Origin: Tatumella morbirosei
GTDB taxonomy: Bacteria > Pseudomonadota > Gammaproteobacteria > Enterobacterales > Enterobacteriaceae
Reading direction: 5' to 3'
DNA length: 64,000 nt
Assembly: GCF_000757425.2 (NCBI RefSeq)
Contig: NZ_JPKR02000003.1
Span: forward strand, 1,364,001 to 1,428,000
Position 1 is the stretch's first letter. Each line of letters starts with the position of its first letter. This document shows positions 26,860 through 35,706 of this stretch, piece after piece. The position numbers and the translations under genes were made by a program. The notes beneath the pieces are model-generated. The model worked only from the letters and a program-made list of their open reading frames with translations. It did no database searches and had not been told where the DNA came from.

Positions 26860-26903
26860 TTTGCTTCAACTTTAATCATGTTTTTATAAAGTGAGTATCC
26901 GAC

Positions 26904-27341
26904 ATGAAAAAAAGCCAGTATGAGGCGCTGTCTGAGTTTCGCTATCAGCTCAGACGTTTTTTGCACTTTAGTGAGACCATCGCCCGTACTGAGGGGCTAA
27001 CGCCTTTGCAGTATTTGCTGTTGTTGCATATTGAAGGATTTCCCGGACGTCACTGGGCGACGGTAGGAGAGCTGGCTGAACGCCTGCAGATGCAACATCA
27101 CGGTACAGTCGCACTGTTAACCCGCTGTGAAGCTCTGGGTCTGGTGGAAAGAAGAAAGAACCAACACGACCGCCGTCGCGTCGAGGTACACCTGCTGGAG
27201 GAAGGACGACGCAGGCTCGAAAAGCTGGCGGCACTGCACGAAGCTGAGCTGAAATCCCTGAAAGATATTTTTCAGGTCAGTCAGATTACTGCCTTTAATA
27301 ACGAAACCTTGCCATCCGGTGACGGGAAAATCAATTCATAA
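26904..27341 (+). CDS. MarR-family transcriptional regulator
   Basis: 145 aa winged-helix protein: dimer helices at both ends, HTH about residues 55-80 (VGELAERLQMQHHGTVALLTRCEALGLV) and the wing with RRKNQHDRRRVEVHLLEEG, the MarR signature. Divergent from the HPP-ClC operon with a perfect palindrome in the gap, so it most likely represses that operon and itself. No ligand can be deduced. Confidence 0.88.
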   Translation: MKKSQYEALSEFRYQLRRFLHFSETIARTEGLTPLQYLLLLHIEGFPGRHWATVGELAERLQMQHHGTVALLTRCEALGLVERRKNQHDRRRVEVHLLEEGRRRLEKLAALHEAELKSLKDIFQVSQITAFNNETLPSGDGKINS

Positions 27342-27494
27342 CCCTCAGCATTAACCGTATCAGTCACATTTGTTCAGGCTGTTTTATCTTGTGGTTTGAC
27401 AGCATACTGTTTCCTGTCAGCCCCTGATACAGAGATGATCGCTGAATGGTAAATCAACTCATGTCAGGTTGATGTTATAACAGATGATTATACG

Positions 27495-27641
27495 TTATTT
27501 ACTGATCACCGACTGGCGGACGTGAATCCCGGCTCCGGCATCACCTTCGTAACGATAAGTGCTGTTTTGCATGGGTTTTCCAAAATGGTCGTAAACCATC
27601 GGTAAGCTGTCTCTCACTCTGTGGTTTAAGCCTTCCTCACC
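27495..27641 (-). other. Unrecognised short open frame, possible gene remnant
   Basis: Minus-strand frame of 48 codons between two stops, with protein-like sequence (SLPMVYDHFGKPMQ, TYRYEGDAGAGIHVRQSV). The only ATGs are internal and lack an SD. It could be the last part of a lost gene. The remainder of the 479-base gap 27342-27820 shows no gene. Confidence 0.25.
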
Positions 27642-27820
27642 TTACTGTGCTGCCCTGTAGTCTGTACATGCGCTGCTTAGTCAAAAGTCTCACTCTGTGC
27701 TTAACATCATATGAGGCACTATTTTGAGCATTCCCGGGAAAATGACGGGTTTGAAAACAATTATGCTGTAAGGGCTGGCCAGAATTACCCATGATTGTTG
27801 CCCAAACGACAGGATAGAAA

Positions 27821-28252
27821 ATGAAACCTCTTCGTCTTGCTTATGCATCGTTGTCTCCTGAAGCTTATCAGGGACTAGTATCGGTCAAAAAAGCCCTGGA
27901 GAAAAGCTCATTAGGGAATAACCTGACTGAACTTGTCTATCTGCGCGTCTCACAGATCAATGGCTGCTCTTTTTGCCTGGAAATGCACTCAAAATCGCTG
28001 CGTGAGGGCGGAGAAAAACAGTCCCGACTGGATGCAGTCGCCGGATGGCATGTCAGTACTCACTTCACTCCCCGGGAACGTGCAGCACTGCAATGGGCAG
28101 AATCTCTGTGTAATGTGGCCGACACCCATGCTCCTGACAGTGATTATGACAGCCTGAAAGCACATTTCACCGATAACGAAATCTCCGATCTCACTTTTGC
28201 AGTCGCACTGATGAACGCATTTAACCGACTGGCGATCGGCATGAGGCAGTAG
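27821..28252 (+). CDS. AhpD-like carboxymuconolactone decarboxylase family protein
   Basis: 143 aa, all-helical AhpD/CMD fold. Has the peroxidatic motif ELVYLRVSQINGCSFCLEMHSK with CxxC and the nearby His, which in AhpD-type proteins gives alkylhydroperoxidase or disulfide-reductase activity. SD AGGATAG. Stands alone; substrate unknown. Confidence 0.88.
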   Translation: MKPLRLAYASLSPEAYQGLVSVKKALEKSSLGNNLTELVYLRVSQINGCSFCLEMHSKSLREGGEKQSRLDAVAGWHVSTHFTPRERAALQWAESLCNVADTHAPDSDYDSLKAHFTDNEISDLTFAVALMNAFNRLAIGMRQ

Positions 28253-28587
28253 TTGGCTGACGACAGAAACAGAGTAAAGGGTCGGCAGGCCCTTTCTGTC
28301 ATCGGTGATAGTATCAGCCAGGCAGCGACGAATTCTCTGATATACACTTTACCGTTATTGATGCATGTATCATTTGGCGGCGGACAATATCTTTGCATAA
28401 GGAAGAAGCCCAAAGTATTTGATTGTTTATAAATTAAATAATCACAATTATTTTCATCTTCCCGCCATACTCCCCAAAACTCTTTTTTTCGGTATAATTG
28501 GCGCATTCATTTCCCGGCTGCCCGTTTCTACAGCATCGATAATTTGTTATTGATTAGAATAGCGGCCTAACTAAGGTAAACAGCCGC

Positions 28588-29445
28588 ATGAAAATTCCTC
28601 ACAGACTCCAGCCTCTTATCGATGATGGTTTAATCGATGAAGTGCTGCGTCGGTTGAAAAGCGGCAAAGAAGCCGACGTTTTCACTGTCGTCTGTGGCGA
28701 TGAAATCCGTTGTGCCAAAGTTTATAAAGAAGTGACACAACGTAGTTTTAAACAGGCTGTTCAGTATCAGGAAGGACGTAAAGTTCGTAATTCCCGTCAA
28801 AACAGAGCGATGCAAAAAGGGTCGAAATTCGGCAGAAAGCAACAGGAAGAATCCTGGCAGACCGCAGAGGTGGATGCACTGTTCAGGCTGGATAATGCCG
28901 GTGTTCGCGTCCCCTGCCCGTATGTCTGTATTGATGGCGTGCTATTGATGGAGTTGGTGACCGATGCAGAAGGGGCTGTAGCTCCGCGTCTGAGTGACAT
29001 CGTACTGAACGAGCAGCAGGCACAGAACGATTTCATGGTAATGATTCGTCAGATAGTCCGTATGTTGTGTGCCGGCGTTGTGCATGGTGATTTATCAGAA
29101 TTTAATGTGTTACAGGCAGCGGAAGGTCCGGTGATTATTGATTTACCACAAGCGGTCGATGCCGCAGCCAACCATCATGCCGCATCCATGTTTGAACGTG
29201 ATGTCGCCAATATTACCGCCTACTACAGTCAGTTTGCCCCGGTTCTGGCCGACACTCAGTATGCTAAAGAAATCTGGTCGCTTTATGCTCAGGGTAAGCT
29301 TACCCCAGAGACCCCGCTTAGCGGAAAATATACTGAACAGCAACATCAGGTGGATATGGATTCACTGCTTGATGAAATCATTACTGCAGAAAATGACTAT
29401 TATCAAAGATTAAGATCAATCCGGCAGGGTCATGACGATGAGTAA
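28588..29445 (+). CDS. RIO1-like serine/threonine protein kinase
   Basis: 285 aa. Nucleotide-binding loop LKSGKEADVFTVV (about 22-34), invariant Lys in IRCAKVYKE, flexible loop with RNSRQNRAMQKGSKFGRKQQEE, catalytic loop VHGDLSEFNVL (about 167) and the metal-binding IIDLPQAVD (about 187-195), replacing the DFG of ordinary kinases. Matches the proteobacterial RIO-type (PA4780-like) kinases. Cytosolic; substrates unknown. SD AAGGTAA before ATG. Monocistronic by appearance; the 323 bases behind it show no clear terminator. Confidence 0.9.
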   Translation: MKIPHRLQPLIDDGLIDEVLRRLKSGKEADVFTVVCGDEIRCAKVYKEVTQRSFKQAVQYQEGRKVRNSRQNRAMQKGSKFGRKQQEESWQTAEVDALFRLDNAGVRVPCPYVCIDGVLLMELVTDAEGAVAPRLSDIVLNEQQAQNDFMVMIRQIVRMLCAGVVHGDLSEFNVLQAAEGPVIIDLPQAVDAAANHHAASMFERDVANITAYYSQFAPVLADTQYAKEIWSLYAQGKLTPETPLSGKYTEQQHQVDMDSLLDEIITAENDYYQRLRSIRQGHDDE

Positions 29446-29768
29446 ACCTGTTTTTAACTTCAGGATCATCAGCAAAGACAATATGTGATCTGGCGTATTT
29501 TTTATCACTCAATATAGAGTTGATTTTGCGTGTAACCATTCGCTTTACCAATCAGGCATAACGCTATTCTGCCGTTCCTTAAGTCAGTTTTTTATTATCC
29601 AAAAAACCCTTTTTATCCTCCTTGTTTATTTCACCCAGTTTCATAATTTCAGAATCTCACCTTCGACATCTGTTATAAGAATCATCTTAATATTAGTCTG
29701 CATTGCTTATTATTATCTATCCTTTAAGAGTGACCTTTAAACTTCCCCCTTAAATAAGGAGAAATGTT

Positions 29769-29939
29769 ATGACTAATCGCGCAATTAAAGGATTACTGGT
29801 ACTCACGACCATGGCGGTACTTGCCGGATGTCAGCATAAAAGTGATGCTATAGATCAGGGGCGTCCACAAGCTGCCGGCGGACAGGCTGTACCCGGAGGC
29901 CCGGTGGGTCAGGGACCAGTAGGTCAGCCTCAGTCTTAA
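29769..29939 (+). CDS. Small lipoprotein, 56 aa
   Basis: Short gene with a strong SD (AAGGAG) and ATG at 29769. MTNRAIKGLLVLTTMAVLAGC is a complete lipoprotein signal with lipobox LAGC; the mature about 36 residues are a Gln/Gly/Pro-rich tail (PGGPVGQGPVGQPQS). Predicted anchored in the inner or outer membrane (Gln at +2 favours the outer membrane by the usual +2 rule). Function unknown. Confidence 0.75.
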   Translation: MTNRAIKGLLVLTTMAVLAGCQHKSDAIDQGRPQAAGGQAVPGGPVGQGPVGQPQS

Positions 29940-30201
29940 TATCAGGCAGTCACCTCCGGGTCACTGATATTTTAAACATCATCCCACCCGGACTGATCTG
30001 ATACTCAGCAAAGTCTGTTAATCCTGTTCCGGTCATGAGTCAGTACTGAGAAGTTATTATTTTCTGATCTTATGACCGGAATTAATTATCCGTAAGCATA
30101 ATGGTGGCGGAAAAAGGTACTCCGGAGTCTGACCTCAGTTTCAGAGAAGCAACTCCCTTTAAAAATGATAAATCCTGCCCGGAATAAATATTTTATATTT
30201 T

Positions 30202-30561
30202 TTAATCAGCTTCCGAATCCTGTTTATTCATTGAAATCATTTCAAAGCGCACTTCAGGATCCATTGCGCTCACCGCTTTTTGTAGTTCAGCAAGGGCAAA
30301 TTTTAGCGAAGCCACTTCCTTTCGCAAAGCTTCCACTTCACTTTCCCGGGATACATTATGGCTGGTTTTAGGGAAAGCCTCACATACATCCGCTTCCAGA
30401 AACATGCGGACCTGGCGGTTATCGACACTGACCAGCTGATATTTCAGCCGGCCACTGTTGATCGCATTATAGATTGTTTTACGGCTGACTTTTGCCATCT
30501 CCATGACATCACTGATTCGTAGCATCTTCCCCTTCTCCGACCCACTCACATCCTGCTGCAT
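30202..30561 (-). CDS. HTH (excisionase/MerR-like) regulator with coiled-coil tail
   Basis: 119 aa: an N-terminal HTH of the helix_turn_helix_17 type (MLRISDVMEMAKVSRKTIYN and a wing RLKYQLVSVDNRQVRMF) followed by a heptad-rich coiled coil (EVEALRKEVASLKFALAELQ) for oligomerisation. A second start at M13 (30525) has the better SD (GGAG, eight bases). Begins six bases after the EIIA stop, so it is the last gene of the PTS operon and is probably its regulator. Confidence 0.7.
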   Translation of the reverse strand: MQQDVSGSEKGKMLRISDVMEMAKVSRKTIYNAINSGRLKYQLVSVDNRQVRMFLEADVCEAFPKTSHNVSRESEVEALRKEVASLKFALAELQKAVSAMDPEVRFEMISMNKQDSEAD

Positions 30562-30567
30562 GGTATC

Positions 30568-31023
30568 TTACTGCGTGATGACTGCACGGGTGAAGATTTT
30601 TGCTATTTCCTCTGTTGTCTGATGACTGATTTCTTCAACACGCTCACTGTCAGCAAGTAAGGCAAACAGAGACTGGATAATGGCCACTTTTTCACAGGTC
30701 TGGTCAATCGCCATCATCACCACGATCTCTGGAACCACCACCTGTTCCGGCTCATCTGTACGGTGGAACTCTATCCCGACCTGGTTAATTGCCACTGCAA
30801 ATCCGGTTTGTATGACATGTTCAAACTCGGTATGTGGAATCGCGACACTGTGGGTTTCCATAAAAATGCCGGTAGGATAGACTTTCTCCCGTTCCAGCAC
30901 CCCCTCAGTAAATCCCGGGTGCACCAATCCGTCGTGTTGCAGGCTGGCAGCCAGAGTCGTCAGTAATTCGGTTCGGCTTACCGGGGTCGTCAATTTAAAA
31001 ACACGTTGTGCACTAAACATCAT
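30568..31023 (-). CDS. PTS EIIA, galactitol/fructose type
   Basis: 151 aa starting at the ATGA overlap with EIIC (ATG 31023). EIIA domain of the fructose-mannitol/Gat fold with the phosphorylated His in SVAIPHTE. Accepts phosphate from HPr and passes it to EIIB. An in-frame ATG at 31089 inside EIIC is rejected because coupling and homologous length favour 31023. Cytosolic. Confidence 0.88.
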   Translation of the reverse strand: MMFSAQRVFKLTTPVSRTELLTTLAASLQHDGLVHPGFTEGVLEREKVYPTGIFMETHSVAIPHTEFEHVIQTGFAVAINQVGIEFHRTDEPEQVVVPEIVVMMAIDQTCEKVAIIQSLFALLADSERVEEISHQTTEEIAKIFTRAVITQ

Positions 31024-32384
31024 GGCTGACTCTCCTCCGTGGCTTCTGACAATTGACGGCTTTCTATCGCTAGTTTTCTGCGGTTCCACAGCAACAACAG
31101 CAATGTCAGCACCGTTAACACAGTGATCCCAATGAATTTAAAATTGAATCCCTGGATAACAGCCCACGGCAACATCGAACCGGCATAATCCAGACTACTG
31201 ATACTGGTCGTCCCCTGAGGCAGTGAAAAACCAGTGCTGACTGCGGTACTGGTCACAATCGGGGCAAGACTGGTACCAATCAGCAGTGCCAGGCTTAATG
31301 TCACAATCCCGGTCAATAATGTCCGGAACATGTCACCGCGACATACTGCCGTCACCAGTACAAATGCAAATGGCAGACCGGTTAATGATGCAAATGGCAG
31401 GAACTCATTGCCGGGAATTACCGCTGCCAGCACCAGCATTAGCGGAATCATTAACATCGAAACCGATAATGTCACCGGGTGGCCGACGCTTACCGCTGAA
31501 TCCAGGCCAATGGCAATATTACCAAAGGCACCGGCACGGGACTGAGCAATCTCCTGAATTCGCTCACTGATCGGATAAACGCCTTCCATGAGCATTTTTG
31601 CCATGCGCGGAATGATTGTCATCACCGCCGCCATGGTAATCGCCGTCTGCAAAATCGCCTTAACGTCAATACCCGCAATTATTCCCAGCAGCCCACCAAT
31701 AATCGCCCCTAAAGAGGCAGGGTCACCAAGGATAGACAGCCTTTTCTGAATGACTTCCGTATCAATTTTTATATCCCGAACCCCGGGAATTCGATCGACA
31801 ATGGCATTTACCAACCAGGCTGCCGGTACAAAAGAGGCCGAAAAACCATGGGGTACAGATATTGAAGGCAGATTAAGATACTTCTCCACATCTTTAGTCG
31901 TCCGGTCTGCAATCACCATCGTCACCATGCAGTTGATAATGGCTCCAAAAATCCCCAGCCATAAACTGTCGGTAATAATAGCCACCAGTGAGCCGGTGAA
32001 AGCGTGGTGCCATAAATTCCAGATATCGACATTGAGTACACGGGTAGTTTTGGTATAGAGCATTAAAACATTTATCGCGACGCAAACAGGGATCACCAGC
32101 GCACCGACACGGGTTCCCATCGCCACCGCCGCGGCAGCGGGCCAGCCAACATCCAGTACCGAGAGATGCAGTCCAAAACGTTCCACCAGTGCATTACTCA
32201 CCGGTGTTAACGATTCGATCATCAGGTTCACGGTGATACTTAAACCGATAAATCCTATCCCAACCATCAGCCCCGCACGGATTGCCTTAGCCAGTGGCAG
32301 ACGCAGAATCAGTCCGAGGATCATAAAGATCAATGGCATCATCACGGATGCCCCCAGACCGACAATGTAATCAACAATAAACAT
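31020..32384 (-). CDS. PTS EIIC, galactitol family (GatC-like)
   Basis: 454 aa, about ten to twelve membrane segments, with the Gat-family opening (VDYIVGLGASVMMPLIFMILGL) and a conserved GDMFRTLLTG block. Inner-membrane channel that moves and releases the phosphorylated polyol. Three bases behind EIIB, overlapping EIIA. No polyol dehydrogenase, kinase or aldolase lies next to it, so the true sugar is uncertain although the family is clear. Confidence 0.9.
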   Translation of the reverse strand: MFIVDYIVGLGASVMMPLIFMILGLILRLPLAKAIRAGLMVGIGFIGLSITVNLMIESLTPVSNALVERFGLHLSVLDVGWPAAAAVAMGTRVGALVIPVCVAINVLMLYTKTTRVLNVDIWNLWHHAFTGSLVAIITDSLWLGIFGAIINCMVTMVIADRTTKDVEKYLNLPSISVPHGFSASFVPAAWLVNAIVDRIPGVRDIKIDTEVIQKRLSILGDPASLGAIIGGLLGIIAGIDVKAILQTAITMAAVMTIIPRMAKMLMEGVYPISERIQEIAQSRAGAFGNIAIGLDSAVSVGHPVTLSVSMLMIPLMLVLAAVIPGNEFLPFASLTGLPFAFVLVTAVCRGDMFRTLLTGIVTLSLALLIGTSLAPIVTSTAVSTGFSLPQGTTSISSLDYAGSMLPWAVIQGFNFKFIGITVLTVLTLLLLLWNRRKLAIESRQLSEATEESQP

Positions 32385-32387
32385 GGC

Positions 32388-32669
32388 TTAACTCCCGGCG
32401 AGAATTAATTCTTTTACACTACTGAATACTTTGTCGGTGCCCATACCGGTCAGCAATGGCAGCGCATTGACGACCGGAATCGACAGTGATATTGGCGAGG
32501 TAGAAACAATAAAATCAATATCATCGCGGGTTTTCGCTTCGGATACCGTTCCCTGAGAGATGCGGACTTTATCGAGTAAATTCTCTTTTTTCAGATAGTC
32601 CTGCAGTTTGTTAAGTGCAACCGTACTGGTCGCTACACCGGCGCCACAACAAATCATCATATGCTTCAT
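32388..32669 (-). CDS. PTS EIIB, galactitol family (GatB-like)
   Basis: 93 aa with the phospho-acceptor Cys in MMICCGAGVATST near the N-terminus (the P-loop-like CGAGVATS). Receives phosphate from EIIA and phosphorylates the sugar in EIIC. First gene of the operon EIIB-EIIC-EIIA-regulator; SD GAGGA is visible. Confidence 0.9.
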   Translation of the reverse strand: MKHMMICCGAGVATSTVALNKLQDYLKKENLLDKVRISQGTVSEAKTRDDIDFIVSTSPISLSIPVVNALPLLTGMGTDKVFSSVKELILAGS

Positions 32670-32729
32670 AATTCCTCCTCAGTTTAGTAAGAGGAATTAA
32701 ATCATGTCGTAATGTGTATAATTGTGATC

Positions 32730-32749
32730 TGTGTGTAACTTTACACACA
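32730..32749. promoter_or_regulatory. Perfect inverted repeat upstream of PTS operon, candidate operator
   Basis: TGTGTGTAA-CT-TTACACACA, 9-bp arms, about 60 bases before the EIIB start. It is the obvious site for the HTH regulator encoded at the operon end; a partial CRP-like half site TGTGA overlaps its left side at 32724-32728, consistent with catabolite control but not diagnostic. Confidence 0.6.
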
Positions 32750-33347
32750 TGCTACACCAACAAATATGAATACCGCCTTATCAAATTGAAACTTATAGGT
32801 TTTTATAAAAATCAAATAATTATTTTTTGTATTTTTTTGTTAAGTAGCTCACTTTTCTGAGCAGCCTTTCCCAGGAAGCATTAATTTTATTTATATTTTC
32901 ACCATGACAGATTAATAATCCGGATGAAAGTATTGCTCCTCCAGAAGCTATCCATGGGTCAAAAAACTAATCACAAATCCTACCGCGTAATACTGATTTT
33001 TCCCTGTGGCCTGTACCAGAAATCCCCTGGTCACCGGGCTGAAAAAATCATGAAATTACCAATCAGTGAAGAGATTTTAATTGATTATTCCTGCTAACTG
33101 AGAATTGACAGTCCTCTGCAGTTCACGGAAAATGAACCTGTTGGCTGTCTGATTAATTTCATTCCCCTCGAAGGGAACTGACAATATTATATTAATACAG
33201 GGGTATTTAATTATTCCCCTGCGTTGTATTCCTGCAGTGATAAATAATTAATAACGATAACTCGAATCTTAATATGACATTTATTAACATTATCAATTTA
33301 TTGCAGCACCCGCTTGTCATAGCGGAAAATATATTTTTAAACGTTGT
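32750..33347. other. Gene-free spacer between PTS operon and yfiRNB
   Basis: About 600 bases, A/T-rich in 32755-32860 and 33190-33340. No ORF with a ribosome site, no RNA gene and no clear repeats. It must carry the yfiR promoter near its right end; I cannot fix one with confidence. Confidence 0.4.
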
Positions 33348-33932
33348 ATGAATATGATATCAGCCATCCGTTTTATAAGCAGCTATTTCGAACAGCTCAA
33401 CAAAATAAAACCGGAATGTCGTGCATTCATACCACTGGCCTGGTTATTATTATTTTCACCTCTGAGTAGCTTTGCTGCAATATTAACCGACAAACCAGAT
33501 TCGGCTGCAAACCGAATTGTCAGCGGAATTATCAGCTTTTCTCACTGGCCAGGAAAAAATAACCTGCCAAGACTTTGTGTTTTTTCAACCGCCAGTCACC
33601 TGTCGTATAGCGATGATTCCGCGAGGATGGCATCAGCAAAAACCTTTGATATTACCCATATTCATGACAAGTCCGGCCTGCTTTCGGCTCAATGTGACGT
33701 CATCTATTTTGGAAGTGAAACCCCACAACAGCAGTCAGAAATTCTGGATAAAGTCAGAGGCCGTCCAGTGTTATCAATTGCTGAAAATAATCCGGACTGC
33801 ACCCTGGGCGCAGTTTTCTGTCTGTTGGTGAAACAGAATCCTCCTGCGTTTTCTGTCAATCTCGATTCTCTTTCCAGAAGTGGAGTTAAAGTCAGCCCTG
33901 ATGTCTTGTTACTTTCAAGGAAGGGATACTGA
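33348..33932 (+). CDS. yfiR: YfiR-like periplasmic repressor of the diguanylate cyclase
   Basis: 194 aa, signal segment about 24-44 (FIPLAWLLLFSPLSSFAA) then the YfiR/DUF4154 fold: RIVSGIISFSHWPG, LCVFS, CDVIYFG and SLSRSGVKVSPDVLLLSRKGY ending. In the known system YfiR sits in the periplasm and holds YfiN off, with redox-sensitive Cys pairs; four Cys are visible in the mature part. First gene of yfiR-yfiN-yfiB; the next start is five bases behind the stop. Confidence 0.85.
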   Translation: MNMISAIRFISSYFEQLNKIKPECRAFIPLAWLLLFSPLSSFAAILTDKPDSAANRIVSGIISFSHWPGKNNLPRLCVFSTASHLSYSDDSARMASAKTFDITHIHDKSGLLSAQCDVIYFGSETPQQQSEILDKVRGRPVLSIAENNPDCTLGAVFCLLVKQNPPAFSVNLDSLSRSGVKVSPDVLLLSRKGY

Positions 33933-33936
33933 TATC

Positions 33937-35154
33937 ATGGATTATAGTAGCAGCAAGAAAGATAAGACATCACTGATCTACCGCCTCAGGAAAGTCAGTG
34001 TCATCAATGCTACGCTGATTTTATTATTGTGCTGGATATTTCTTTTTTCTACCTCACTATTATTTATCAAACGTTACGAGTTGCGTAACCTTGACCTGAT
34101 ATCGACAATTCTCAGTAGCAGCCTGACCGCCAGTATAGTATTTGAAGACACTCATGATGCGGCCAATAAAATAGCTCAGTCCGGTGCCAGGGGCATGTTT
34201 AGCTCCGCGGTTTTAAAAACGGAGAAAAACACTCTGATTGCTCGCTGGAATAATGGAACTGATAACAACCATGAAAACTGGTTTCGTCATATTCTTCGCA
34301 ACTGGGTGTTTTCCTCCCCGCTGGAAATGGATATTATTCACTCGAATAAAATTATTGGCCACTTAACCCTTACCGGTAGTATCAGTGCTGTCGCTGACTT
34401 CATTAAGTATTCGATAATAATTCTGTTAGTCGGCGTTACCGTCGTTATATCAGCTTCACTCATTGTCAGCGAACTGTTACACAGAAGTATTGTTGACTCA
34501 TTGCGTAATATTACGCAACTGATCCATAACATCATCGAACATCGTGATTTTTCACGACAAATCCCCCTCATTGAAATTAAAGAGTTTAATGTCTTATCCG
34601 GTGACATTAACAAGCTATTGAGTGAAATACATTCGTTACAGTCTTCTCTGTTAAGCGAAAATCAGTTACTGGCCGCAAAGGCGCTCAAAGACCCGCTGAC
34701 CGGTATTTTTAACCGTTCGGCCTTCGTCATACATTTGCAAAAATTGCTCGATTCTGCAGCAGATAAACCTTTTGTATTGTTATTTATCGACAGTGACCGG
34801 TTCAAAAGTATTAACGATAACTGGGGCCACAGTGTCGGTGATGAAGTGCTGAAAACTATCAGTCAGCGACTGAGCCAGTTTGAATCCGACAACGACATAG
34901 TGGCCAGGATCGGGGGTGATGAATTTTCTATGCTGATGACCCGACTAACAAATGACTCGCAGGTACAACACCTGATAGCTCAGATATCCCTGTCGATCGC
35001 CACACCAATGATTCTGGATAGCGGCATAATCATCACCACCTCAGTGACTATCGGTTATGCATGGTCGCACGCTCTGGATACTGCCAAAGATATTACCGAA
35101 CGGGCAGATGCCAATATGTACAAAATTAAAAAAGCTCATGGAGATCAGAGATGA
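33937..35154 (+). CDS. dgcN: YfiN/DgcN-type diguanylate cyclase
   Basis: 405 aa from ATG 33937 (an earlier in-frame ATG at 33880 lies inside yfiR). Membrane segment about 25-47, periplasmic sensor about 48-160, second membrane segment about 168-188, HAMP about 190-245, GGDEF domain about 255-400 with intact RIGGDEF (326-330), DPLTGIFNR and FIDSDRFKSIND. The allosteric I-site RxxD is absent (SDND at that position), so product inhibition by the usual route is unlikely. Makes cyclic-di-GMP and is normally repressed by YfiR and relieved through YfiB. Confidence 0.9.
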   Translation: MDYSSSKKDKTSLIYRLRKVSVINATLILLLCWIFLFSTSLLFIKRYELRNLDLISTILSSSLTASIVFEDTHDAANKIAQSGARGMFSSAVLKTEKNTLIARWNNGTDNNHENWFRHILRNWVFSSPLEMDIIHSNKIIGHLTLTGSISAVADFIKYSIIILLVGVTVVISASLIVSELLHRSIVDSLRNITQLIHNIIEHRDFSRQIPLIEIKEFNVLSGDINKLLSEIHSLQSSLLSENQLLAAKALKDPLTGIFNRSAFVIHLQKLLDSAADKPFVLLFIDSDRFKSINDNWGHSVGDEVLKTISQRLSQFESDNDIVARIGGDEFSMLMTRLTNDSQVQHLIAQISLSIATPMILDSGIIITTSVTIGYAWSHALDTAKDITERADANMYKIKKAHGDQR

Positions 35155-35627
35155 AAATAGTCACCGGCCTGGTATGTATTTTATTGCTTTGCACCGCAGG
35201 TTGTCAGAACCGTGGTGTATTTAATACCGCTCAGATAAAAGCAATGCAGGAAGAGGGTTTTACACAACAGAATGATGAATGGTCATTGGGTTTATCCGAC
35301 CGTATTTTATTCGGGATTAACGAATCGTCACTTACCGGACAAAGTAAGGCGACCATCAACCGTATGGCCAAAAGGCTTTCGTCACTGGGTATTCTCCACC
35401 TGAGGATTGATGGTTATACCGATAATTACGGCGAAGTCTCTTACAACCAGCAACTGTCACTGAAACGTGCCAATGTTGTGGCGGATCAATGGGCTGCCGG
35501 TGGACCGGTACCCCGCGACAATATCCAGACCCGGGGACTGGGGATGAAATACCCGGTGGCCAGTAATAGTTCCGGTCAGGGACGTGCTCAGAACCGCCGG
35601 GTCGCGATCATTATTGCGGCGCCCTGA
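35151..35627 (+). CDS. yfiB: YfiB-like OmpA-family lipoprotein
   Basis: 158 aa, ATGA overlap with yfiN. Lipoprotein signal with TAGC lipobox (Cys about 18), then an OmpA-type peptidoglycan-binding domain (about 45-155) with IDGYTDNYGE, SLKRANVVADQW and RAQNRRVAI. In YfiBNR systems it is the outer-membrane lipoprotein that sequesters YfiR under envelope stress and so switches the cyclase on. Confidence 0.9.
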   Translation: MKIVTGLVCILLLCTAGCQNRGVFNTAQIKAMQEEGFTQQNDEWSLGLSDRILFGINESSLTGQSKATINRMAKRLSSLGILHLRIDGYTDNYGEVSYNQQLSLKRANVVADQWAAGGPVPRDNIQTRGLGMKYPVASNSSGQGRAQNRRVAIIIAAP

Positions 35628-35675
35628 AACATCAGTTTCTCTGAATCTGATTCGCTCGTTTCAGAACATCAGCCA

Positions 35676-35697
35676 ACCTGCCCACGGCCGGGCAGGT
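35676..35697. terminator. Convergent-gene hairpin terminator
   Basis: ACCTGCCC-ACGGCC-GGGCAGGT, a perfect 8-bp GC-rich stem between the convergent yfiB and SDR genes. Only a short T stretch follows on the plus strand, so efficiency is uncertain. Confidence 0.6.
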
Positions 35698-35706
35698 GCT
35701 GTTTAA

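Noticed and set aside
28144-28506. Minus-strand frame of 120 codons overlapping the AhpD-like gene end
   Set aside because: Overlaps a well-supported gene, composition is shadow-like, and no SD precedes its start.
31750-32058. Plus-strand frame inside EIIC
   Set aside because: Antisense of a clear ten-to-twelve-span permease gene.
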